Of a stretch of DNA of 37,971 bases, positions 1-8,949 are shown in pieces. Source of the stretch: Carex sylvatica (taxonomy: Eukaryota; Streptophyta; Magnoliopsida; Poales; Cyperaceae); the NCBI GenBank assembly GCA_964058845.1, contig CAXKVR010000275.1, forward strand, positions 1 to 37,971. Reading direction: 5' to 3'. Position 1 is the first letter of the stretch. Every line of letters starts with the position of its first letter. The notes beneath the pieces are model-generated. The model worked only from the letters and a program-made list of their open reading frames with translations. It was not told where the DNA came from and made no database searches. The translations under genes and the position numbers were made by a program.

Positions 1-976
1 GAAGATTGTGAGGTCCTGGAAAAAGAAAAATCATTTGATTTGATTATAATGCACAAAGCCTTCACATAAAGAAATCTTGGCATCCAGATGCTAACCTGTA
101 ATAAAACAGATGGCTCCCTGAAAGGAGTTTATGCTTTAAAATAATCTGTCACAAAATTATCTGAATGCTTTTCATTTGTGCTATCTTGTTTAGCTCATTT
201 AGAGTGAAATAACCTCCTATTTCAATGCTTCGAAAGCCTTAAAAGGAATTTTATGAGGCTTAATTACTGGCAAACTTGGACTTCTCAATATATGAAAACG
301 ATTTTAGCTTGGCTAAAATAATTTGGTTTTACTGAAAGAATTTAGTTTCACAAGTTACTAAAAATAATTCCTCAAAAAAAATATATATATACAAGCTCAT
401 GATTTGACTTGTAGCATTAGGACATGCATACAAGTACCCGTGAAAAATAGAATTTTTCGACTCGAGAACCATTCCTTGATCTAGGTACTAAAGTAATGTT
501 CTTCGTGTAAAAGATTGCAAATTCGAAACTCGGTTGAAAGTTCTCTTATATATATATATTTTTTTTAATTTGACAACTTTATCTCTATCTTTATTGCAAA
601 AGAAATGTAAAAAAGTATCCCTATTCAAGCCACACAGTATGAGAATACTTAACATTTCATGGCCTAATAAAAGATATCCTCGTACCTTTTTCTTGTTAAA
701 AATCTCACTGTCCCTGGAAATAGATAGTCGGGTCTCTCATTTCTGTTTTATTCTCCGAGAAATTTCAACAATAAGCCCTAAACTTCTAGTCTTTTTCTTT
801 TTTGAAGAAAGGCCTCGCCAACCTCTTCACATTGGAACCATGTTTTAGATGTTCTACAATACCACAATTATTATGTTTACAAAAAAATCAGTATTATGGT
901 AAAATAAATGCTCTCTATAACAAAAGGAGAAGACCCATTTTGCAATTTTCAGCTCCTTTCCCTTTATCAGTGGAAA
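1..976. other. AT-rich flank, no gene seen
   Basis: This stretch lies 3' of the minus-strand gene that ends at 977. It is AT-rich, with short TA runs near 380-390 and 547-562, and I see no exon with family resemblance on either strand. It may contain the 3' UTR of the neighbouring gene. If that gene splices at a possible donor (AAG|GTTCTT, about 996) instead of stopping at 977, later exons would lie here or beyond the window; I could not identify any. Confidence 0.4.
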
Positions 977-3900
977 TTATTCAGAAAGAACCTTCTCAGC
1001 TTTTATTTTATCCTTGACCAGCTGAAGCTGATCTGAAAGAGAGATGCCAATTCCTATTCTCTCCTTCATAAATTCTATATCCCATTCATCACCAATTCTG
1101 TCAGATACTATTTCTTCTGAACTGCTGGCGACTTCCAGTCTCTTTTTCCAAAGATGGAGCTGAATTACATAAAGATAAACATAAATTTTGAAGTACAATT
1201 CATTTCCATTTTGTTTTTAACAGATAACATCTTGTTTTCTTAAGAAAAGAGTAGCAAATAATTCCTCCAATATCACTTCTGGTAGCTGTTTCGTGCTGTA
1301 CCAGTATGTGCAGGTCAATGGTACTACTCTACAAATCTAGCAACAGAACTGTAAGAAAAAAGAGGAGGCAATATTATTACCTTAGTCAGACGATGCTTAA
1401 CTAGCCGGTCACTTTTTGCATTCATTTTCATTTTACCCCTTCCATTCCTTTCTCTCCTACGTTCTTCTTTCTCTGGTGCCTTTTTCTCTTTGATCATCGC
1501 AAGAATTCCCTTGCGCAGCCTTTTGTCCTTCCTCTTCTTCTCCATCTCCTTCTTCTCTCTCTCCTTCTTCCTTTTAATTCTTGCATCAATTTTCTCCTTC
1601 ATTGCTTCTGAAATCAATTCCTCTTTTTTTTTATAGTAGCTATCCCAATCAAGCTCTCTTTCACCACAGCAGCCTATTTTGGCTGTATCTGAAATAATTG
1701 CTGCCCAGTTCCCATATAACATGTTCTGATGATGTTTTTGTTTGAGGCGGTAGCTGAAATAATCACTGCCCTGTTTCTTTTTACGCTCATCCCAGACCTG
1801 TTTCATCTTTCTGCTTATCTGCTCTTTTACTTCTTTGCTGAAACAGTAAGAAGAAGGTGCATAACATACATTGTATAAACATCATCAAATGCGCAATTTA
1901 CATAGCAGACCTCGACTTTTAAGCAACAATAATTTCACCTGAACTTGAATATTTATATATAGAGAGAGATGGGCTAATGTGCTTTATATATAAACTTGAA
2001 TATTTACTCAAAATGATCTCCATGAAAATGTACATCAAGACCAAATTTTGCATTTTTAGAAAATTTTACTAGTTTTTTAGATAGATAGAATTAAGTTGAG
2101 AAAACCAACTTATGGTAAACAACAAATATGTAGTTAAGTTTCTATATGTACCTGTGAGGACCCCACGTTGTTCTCACCTTTTTCTCCTTTTTCTCCTTCT
2201 TCCTTGCTTCTGAAATCAATTCCTCTCTTATTTTATAGTAGCTATTCGAATAGAGCTTTCTTTCACCATAGCCACCTATTTTAGATATAGCAGCAATAAT
2301 CTCTGCCCAGTTCTTATGTAACCTATCCTGATAACATTTCTTTTTATGTAACCTATCCTGATAACATTTATTTTTGCGGCGCATATACCAGGTCTGTTTT
2401 AGCTTGGTGCTTATCAGCTCTTTTACTTTTTTGCTGAAACAGTAAGAAAAAAGGTGCATAAAATACATTCTATAAACATCATCAAATGCACAATTTACAT
2501 AAAAGGCCTTGAATTTTTTTGTAGTGACAATAATTTCACCTGAAGTTGAATATATATAATGAATGAGGCAATGGTACTATGCATAGCGCAGATGGGACCG
2601 TACTATGGATCTGCTAAACATTATTTCCATATCAGTAGGAAAATAATCTCACTGAACATTGGATTATATACAACCTCGTGATCTTCATTCATTGATTGAT
2701 TCAAGGTACGCTATAGCTTGTTTCCAATACTCAGCATCTTATGTGAAGAATCCTTGCATCGGATGGGAACAATAGCACCTGATTTGAAACCGCTTTGAGT
2801 GAGTGTTCAGGAGGAAATGAACCAGTGTCTAACTTATTGTCTCAACGGGGGGGCAGCACTTCGACTATGGCTTCCGAATGTACTTACAGATTAAATTTTA
2901 TATTTATTAGAATTTTTTTATTATTATTTTTAGATAGGTAGAAAATCATTGCTTTTTGAATGGTCCAGAATTTTTATCTACCTATCTAAAAAAATAGTAA
3001 AAAAATTCTAAAAAATGACAATTTGATCTACAAGTACATTTTGATATGGAGATCATGTTCAATGGTTCAGATCGATTGTTTGAGCTATGAAAATGGAGAT
3101 ATTGATCCATAGTACAGACCAATATGTACTATGCATAGTACCGTAACCTCACTTATAATATAATATATGACAAACCAACTTATGGTAAACAACATTATGC
3201 AAATATGTAGTTAAGTTTCTATATGTACCTGTGAGTAACTTGCTTTTCCCTCAACTTTTTCCTAACCTAAAAGTGAGAAACGGATAAGATGTGAAATTTG
3301 AACCTAGAAACTAGAAATATAGGTAAAAAAAAGTGAACTACATAATTGAATAAAAATATCTTACACGGCATCACCTTGGGGTCACTCAAAGCTTCACGTG
3401 TTCTCTCTCTGATCCGCTGGATAGTCTCTGAAAGATGAAAGTAATAGAATAATTGGCATGGGCACATCTGAAACCTTTTGATTTAAACACATCTGATACT
3501 CTTTGATTTATAGTAGACGCAAGGCATAACATAAATTAGACAAGACTAAATTGAAAACCCTACAAACAGCATCTAACCAAAAAGAATGAAAAATTATTTT
3601 GGCATGCAATAATAATCAGAATAACAACAACAATGATCAAGAAAAAAAAAATGCTCTTCTTAAAATGTGAATTAAGTGGAGGGGTATACATTCAACTTAG
3701 AAAGAAAATACCTTCTGAATGCTTTCTTCCTTTGTTCCAAGCAATGGAGCCTTTTTTGGCCTCTGAAATTTTGCGCCTCCTCTCTATCTCTATAATTGTC
3801 AAGGGCTTGCCATTCTTGCGGATCACTTGACCCATTTCAAGCATGGTCTCAACATGAGCTTGACATGCGTCTGTTTGACTCATTAGATGGTATTTTGTTG

Positions 3901-4915
3901 GCATTCTATGTTTCGTCATAAATAACAAATCCCGGGTACTTGCCAGAAATGTATTTGCCATTGCATGCTTCCTGGAATAACAAATTCTATTGCATTTAAG
4001 AGGTCACATCCAAAATATAACTTTTGTATAAGAAATTTACTATTCTCATGAATTTTTTAACCAACATCGATTGGATGAGTAGATTTGAGGCACATACTGT
4101 TTGTATATTCTTTCTTTGATTATAACTTCAACATTTAACTTTAACCAGTCAGTACCTGAACAGTTCTGTTTCCTACCAGTACAATACAAACTATTATGTA
4201 TACAAAAAGGGAAGGAACACTGAAGGGCCTTTTTTACTTGAAAAAAATAAGCTTTGTACTTTAGAAAAATGAAAACTACAACATTTTAAGCTAAACTTAT
4301 TGAACACAAGATACAATAACTAGTTTTGAACTTCACCTCCACATAATTTCTGCAATCAGTGACATGAGATTCTAACTTCTAAGCTCTATAATCAACCTTC
4401 TCCTGATATAATTTCTGACCAAATAGAGTCGATAATAAAGGATAAGTTAACCTACATAACTTGGAGTGCGTATCCTCTGAGATATCTCAACTTTTGCGTG
4501 ACCGATGTGTCCGGTTCCTATTATGTGTGCTTTGAGATTCGTGCAGAACGTATTTAAACGGTTGGGATTTTCCATAAAGTCACGCAAAGTTTGAGATATC
4601 TCAGAGGATACGAATTCCATAACTTGAGGGGACTGGGGAGTAATGCTCAGAAGATTTTCTGAAATGTGGTTAACATAAAAGGCCAAATATTGGCTTAAAC
4701 AGTCAATTTAAAAGACTGAGTATTAAGAACCTTTTAAGTAAAATTTAACAATTGGATATTTGGAACAAAGGAAGAGAAAAGAAAAAATGGAGAAAGACTA
4801 CACAACTACACATTCACAGTAGACCGAGAGAGAGAGGGAGAGAGAGTGTGTACCGTTCAAGTAGATGAGAGATGGGGCCAAGAGCAAACGAGCTAGAGAG
4901 AGTTAATGATTCCAT
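977..4915 (-). CDS. NUMOD3-motif protein (nuclease-associated modular domain), 7 exons
   Basis: Exons on the minus strand: 4915-4854, 3971-3712, 3427-3375, 3266-3229, 2433-2152, 1837-1381, 1159-977. All introns are GT-AG and the phases chain into about 444 codons ending in TAA. The start codon is the ATG opening MESLTLSSSF, a Ser-rich N-terminus that might be an organelle transit peptide. Exons 2-4 carry the NUMOD3-like core: RRRKISEAKKG, WNKGRKHSE, then TIQRIRERTREA and DPKVRKKL across exon joins. NUMOD3 is a short DNA-binding module known from homing endonucleases and also present in a family of plant proteins of poorly known function. Exons 5 and 6 are paralogous (SKKVKE.IS.K and GERELDWDSYYKKKEEL-type segments). 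Exon 6 adds a long Lys/Glu-rich, probably coiled-coil stretch. No nuclease catalytic domain is seen. The exon 7 end is the least certain point, and whether exon 5 is used in mature mRNA is unknown. Confidence 0.75.
2316..2375 (-). repeat. 30-bp direct repeat within exon 5
   Basis: Two near-identical 30-base copies (2316-2345 and 2346-2375, both starting ATGTAACCTATCCTGATAAC on the plus strand) add ten codons in frame, giving CYQDRLHKKKCYQDRLHK in the predicted protein. The other paralogous exon lacks the extra copy. Confidence 0.85.
2565..3150. mobile_element. Palindromic MITE (family A) in intron 4 of gene 1
   Basis: The left end GAGGCAATGGTACTATGCATAG matches the inverted right end CTATGCATAGTACCGTAACCTC. 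The interior holds the family's palindrome (TTTTAGATAGGTAGAAAATC against its reverse complement near 2985). The same family recurs at 7526-7891, 12418-12787 and, diverged, 28460-28842. This copy is longer because of about 250 unrelated bases near 2600-2870. It lies in intron 4 and has no counterpart in the homologous intron 5, so it probably inserted after the exon duplication. Confidence 0.7.
4464..4617. mobile_element. Mutator-like MITE (family B) in intron 1 of gene 1
   Basis: The ends are inverted repeats of about 35 bp built on CGTATCCTCTGAGATATCTC. A perfect 9-bp direct repeat, CATAACTTG, flanks the element at 4455-4463 and 4618-4626. Nine-base target duplications are typical of Mutator-like elements. 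It is 154 bp with no coding capacity, and it sits in the first intron of the NUMOD3 gene. Confidence 0.85.
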
Positions 4916-4941
4916 AGCACCATTGTCGGAAATGTGAGCAT
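4903..4941 (-). other. Short uORF overlapping the gene 1 start codon
   Basis: On the minus strand an ATG at 4941 opens a 12-residue frame (MLTFPTMVLWNH) that stops at TAA 4903-4905. It overlaps the proposed main start (ATG at 4915) in another frame. If the transcript begins in the CT-rich tract upstream, scanning ribosomes would meet this ATG first. The transcript start is unknown. Confidence 0.5.
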
Positions 4942-4961
4942 CCGAGTGCGCGAGCGAGTGT

Positions 4962-5008
4962 GGGAGAGGGAGAGGGAGGGAGAGAGAGAGAGAGAGGAAG
5001 AAAGGGGA
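4962..5008. repeat. GA/CT microsatellite upstream of gene 1
   Basis: A (GA)n-type tract, read as CT-rich on the gene's strand, lies about 45-95 bases upstream of the proposed ATG. Such tracts are common in plant core promoters and 5' UTRs and may mark the transcription start area. Confidence 0.7.
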
Positions 5009-5083
5009 GGTGGAGACTAGAAAGCTAAAGTGATATGGATAAAGTTCGTCATTATTTCCAGAGAGGTACCAAGGTCTGCAAAT

Positions 5084-6218
5084 AGGGTTATTATAGGGGT
5101 GCAAACGGATCGGATACGGCAAAACTATATCCGTATCCGCTTTTATTTTTTGATACAGATATGCATTAGACTAGGGGTGGCAACGAATCGAACCGAACCG
5201 AACTTATTCTAGGTTTGAGTTTGATTTGAATTAATTTCGAACCGTACCTGGTTTGATTTGTTTCGAATCGAACCTATTTCGAACTGAATTAATTGCGAAC
5301 TACACATTTTTTGAATCGAACCCGAATCGAATTACGAACCAAATTATTTTTTAGCAGCCCTAGTTATACTGGTAGTTAACACATTAATTTTTTTCTCGCG
5401 GGACAAAATTCACATGGCTTCCTTTTACCAGTATAAATGAGTGTTTTTAAGTTGAAAAATTATTCATTAAAAAATATATCACAATAAATAATCGTAAAAA
5501 GAAGATTAAGTACAAGAACTGAAATATACAGTAAAACAAGTAATCGTATCTCGAGTGCTCACTTGATCAAACTGTTGATCAGACCATCTAATGAAGTGAG
5601 AATCCGAAAGGTAGAGAAGGAGGAGAAGATACGGCCGAAGAGAGAGGAGAGACAGCCATCTAGGCTGGAGAGAGGAGAGATAACCAGCCGCCAAGAGCGT
5701 CGGCTAGATTTTGGAGCGAGAGGGAGAGTGAGTTAGGGGAGAGGCAGAAAGAGAACTAGGTTATTAAGATTTGAGAGCGATGGAGCGTCGGCTAAGTTAA
5801 ATTATAACTCTCTATCTTGGATTTTAATTTCATTAGGTAAATGAACGACCGATGTTATTATGAGATTCGAACCACAAAAAAATCACGAACCTATTTCGAT
5901 CGAACCAAGCTAGGTTTGAGTTTGGTTTGAATTAATTCCGAACCGAACCTAGTTTGATTCGTTTCAATTCGAACCCATTTCGAATCGAATTAAACTCGAA
6001 TCAAACCCGAATCGAATTTCGAACCTCGAATTTTTTTGCCAGCCCTACATTAAACTGATATGTATGAATACAGATTGAATATCAGATATCCATAGATATA
6101 TATATATAAATATTTTAAGTATATATATTAAATATCTCCTATTCAAATATAAATAATTAAAATTCAAAATTATATCCGTATCCTCACGTCGGATATTATC
6201 CGATCTATTTGCATCCGA
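5084..6218. mobile_element. hAT-like non-autonomous element, upstream of gene 1
   Basis: The left part contains GGGGTGCAAACGGATCGGAT and the right part contains its diverged inverted form (CGATCTATTTGCATCCGA). An 8-bp direct repeat CTGCAAAT flanks it at 5076-5083 and 6219-6226. An 8-bp duplication suits the hAT superfamily. It has no coding region of its own and is interrupted by another element at 5172-6047. A shorter relative with better ends lies at 7993-8271. Confidence 0.7.
5172..6047. mobile_element. hAT-like element nested in the 5084-6218 element
   Basis: The left end TAGGGGTGGCAACGAATCGA pairs with the right end TTTTTTTGCCAGCCCTA. The flanks are CATTAGAC (5164-5171) and CATTAAAC (6048-6055), an 8-bp target duplication with one mismatch. 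The interior is rich in GAACCGAATCGAA-type repeats at both ends, with a middle of unknown origin (about 5370-5860). An extra AGCAGCCCTA end near 5355-5364 suggests a further rearrangement inside. Confidence 0.7.
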
Positions 6219-7050
6219 CTGCAAATGGAAAGGAAAGAGGAAAAAAGAAAAATCAGAATTGAGCTGATTTTCTGATTTTCCTCAATATGAACAAATACTA
6301 AGTCAGTCCCTGAACTTCCAATTTACAACATATTGGTCCTCAAAAACTATAAAATAACATATTAGTTTGCCAGTCGATACATTAGCATGTGAAGTTTAAT
6401 TAATCTAGATATTATTTGTTTTATTTATGATTGTAATATCATCAAAATATATAAGTAAATTTTAAATTATGTTTTACATGAAAATATATTTATTAGCTTA
6501 AAATTATAATAAATATTATACAGAAAATTTTATTGGTGAGAAAATAATTTAAATTAATTTCATCCTTGTGAGAAATATTTATTATAATTCTATGAAAATT
6601 TAAATTAAATTATAATAAATATTATACATAATTTTCAGGCTGAAATTCTATGAAAATTTATATGTCAGCCTAGTGAGAAATAATTTTTTAACCATCTCAT
6701 TTCTATGAAAAATCAAAACCCTTCTCTCATATTATTTAGACTAATATTTTTCACACTAATTCCCAAAAAAAATAGTTCTCCTATAATATTTTATCCTCGT
6801 GAGAAAATAAGACTATCTGAGAAATCATAAGTCTGACATATAAATTTTCCCTCACATATAAAAAAGAGAAAATTATATATCAAATTCTCAACTTTTCGGA
6901 TTGAATTGGTCGAATTATACTTATCCTTATTCTCAAATTATCCGTTATTATTTCCATACCTCCACTGGTGCTTCCATTTTGGTTTGTTCCGGATTTAGTA
7001 CTTCTCTTTTGGATATTTAGCTTCTCCAACTTGGATACCTTAGTTTTGTC
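6219..7050. other. Intergenic AT-rich DNA
   Basis: No coding signal is seen. A repeated short phrase (AAATTATAATAAATATTATACA near 6495-6520 and 6606-6632) and scattered GTGAGAAA-type blocks (6535-6840) suggest an old decayed transposon, but no ends could be defined. Confidence 0.4.
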
Positions 7051-7382
7051 ACCGAAATTTTTATTAATAGGAAATTAATTAATTAAATATCAATAATGGA
7101 GAACGAATTTGAATTTTTTCGAGATATAGAGAATTTCTGAACATTATAGACTATCACTGCCTGAAACAGTGCCAATTTCTGGCCAAAACAGTTTTAATTT
7201 CTGTCAAAATAGAGTCTGTTTCTGACAGAAACAGAGGCCGAAACAGGCTGTTTATGGCCGTGATGATCTATAACGCAGATGACATTATAAACTAACACGT
7301 TTTTCAATATCTCGAAAAAACTCAAATCCATTCTCCATTATCGATATTTATTTAAATAATTTCCTATTAATAAAAATTTCGG
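7051..7382. mobile_element. Foldback MITE with long arms
   Basis: Left arm from 7051 (ACCGAAATTTTTATTAATAG) and right arm to 7382 are inverted copies over roughly 80 bases, including TTTTTTCGAGATAT. The flanks share TAGTTT (7041-7046 and 7383-7388), which may be a decayed target duplication. The centre (about 7160-7255) contains repeated CTGAAACAG/TTTCTG words. No coding capacity. Confidence 0.65.
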
Positions 7383-7525
7383 TAGTTTGCCAACCATCTA
7401 ACCGGGCCTTTTGTAATTCTCACTATTTGGATCGTCTCCAACACCCTACCGCAGGAATGCAGCCAGAATATATTATATATGATGAGGCAAAAATTTAAGG
7501 CATAGCATAAATTTATTATTGAGTA

Positions 7526-7891
7526 TGCTACGGTACTATGTATAGTGGCATTTTGATGTCTTTATTTTTAAAATTTAAATAGTAAATCTGAACAATTTAT
7601 TGTGATTTTCGTATGAAAATATATTTAGAGATTAAATTTTACATTTTATTTATTTATTTTATCTTTTTAGATGGATAGAAAATCACTACTTTTAAATGGT
7701 CTAAAATTTTTAGATAAAGTGATTTTGTGTCTATCTAAAAAAATACTAAAAAAAATGTAAAATTTGTCATCTTATTATGTTTTTATATGACAAATATTGA
7801 AGTGGATCTATTATTTGAATGTTAAAAATGAAAATATTCAGACATTGTATGGACCAAAGTGCGCTATGTCTATGTGTAATGCCGTAACCTC
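7526..7891. mobile_element. Palindromic MITE, family A
   Basis: The left end TATGCTACGGTACTATG and right end TAATGCCGTAACCTC are inverted relatives of the family A ends. The centre has the characteristic palindrome (TAGATGGATAGAAAATCACT against AGTGATTTTGTGTCTATCTA). It is diverged, and no clear target duplication is visible. Confidence 0.65.
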
Positions 7892-7992
7892 TCTTCATTA
7901 TAATCTAGAAAATAAAATAAAAATTAAGAAAAGTGGAGAATTCTCACCGATTTTATTGAGAAACCCGAGTTATTCACAGACCAGTACTGAAA

Positions 7993-8271
7993 TTAGGGGT
8001 GCAAACGGATCGGATAATATCTGACCATATCCAGATCCGTATCAGAAAATTTAATACTGATATGCGAATATCCGTGCAAATACGGATATAGTTTTGAATT
8101 TTAATTATCCGTATCCAAATAGTAGATATATACCATATAGTTAAATATATATTATGAAAATATTTATGTATATATATATGGATATCCGATATCCGATCCG
8201 TATCCAAAAAATAAAAACAGATACTGATTTTACTACTATCCGATCCGTATCCGATCTGTTTGCACCCCTAA
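7993..8271. mobile_element. hAT-like MITE, 279 bp
   Basis: The terminal inverted repeats start TTAGGGGTGCAAACGGATCG and end GATCTGTTTGCACCCCTAA. CTGAAA is repeated directly at 7987-7992 and 8272-8277 and is probably the target duplication (or part of an 8-bp one). The interior consists of ATCCGTATCC words. It has the same end sequence as the larger element at 5084-6218. Confidence 0.85.
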
Positions 8272-8949
8272 CTGAAATGGTACCATTCCTCTATGAAATA
8301 GTTTTTACATCTACTTGGAAAAACATCAAGCATACATCTCAAACGCACAAAGCTACTACTACAAAGTATGCTAAGTCATAAAAGCAGCAGTAAAATTTCG
8401 TCAAGATAACCTACTAGTAAGAATCTTTTCAGTTATTGCAGCACTAAAGAGCAGCACAAAGCTACCTACTTCTAAGAATCTTTTTGAGTTATTGCAGAGG
8501 ATACGCGTTCTATCTCCTACTCTTACTTGACTCCAAGTAACCCACAAATTTCGTCAAGATAAGGTGTTGTGACTTGTGAATTACCCACAAATCGCAATTT
8601 AAAAGAATTGAACGTGACCCGAATATTTAGATCTATTAAAAAGTTATAGGGACATTATTCATTGTAACTACTTTCTGTAAATTTGTATACAACTTTTAGT
8701 GTACTGAGCTCAATTTCTCAAGTCACCACTGAAGTTTCAGAGATTATAATACTTATTGCATTATAATATGATACAGCTCACTCTTTTACAGGGGTAGAAC
8801 ACGACTTACATAGCGCCAAAGAAAAAGGAAGATAATAAAGAAAAATGAAATGTATCATTCTAGAAATATGAAAAACAAAGAAAAAACATCACTTATTTGT
8901 TAAAAGAATTTCATACACAAATTTAAGCACTCAAAATGTAATCTCAAAC
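8272..8949. other. Intergenic and 3' flank of the NECAP-like gene
   Basis: No exon is seen. A phrase TAAGAATCTTTT..AGTTATTGCAG occurs twice (8427-8451 and 8475-8499); the second copy runs into GAGGATACGCGTTC, which resembles one end of the family B MITEs, but no partner end was found. The part nearest 8949 is probably the 3' UTR of the minus-strand gene. Confidence 0.4.

Larger units (their letters stand above)
1381..3266 (-). repeat. Tandem duplication inside gene 1 creating a fusion exon
   Basis: Exon 6 (1837-1381) and exon 5 (2433-2152) start with near-identical acceptors and code for related peptides. The introns before them are also alike (TACATT.TATAAACATCATCAAATG and AATAATTTCACCTGAA blocks). 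The last 32 bases of exon 5 resemble the last 32 bases of exon 4 (3260-3229), including CTCACAG at the donor, and the downstream intron sequence GTACATATAGAAACTTAAC is shared. The simplest reading is a tandem duplication running from within exon 4 to the Lys-rich part of the next coding exon, joined at A-rich Lys codons. The fused exon keeps phase 1-in, 2-out, so it splices in frame into exon 6. Confidence 0.75.

Noticed and set aside
5506..5694. 62-codon minus-strand frame (MAAGYLSSLQPRW...)
   Set aside because: Lies in the core of a hAT-like element and comes from a GA-rich tract; no resemblance to transposase or host protein.
8475..8530. Another family B MITE end (TGCAGAGGATACGCGTTC)
   Set aside because: Only one end is visible and no 9-bp flanking duplication or partner end could be found nearby.
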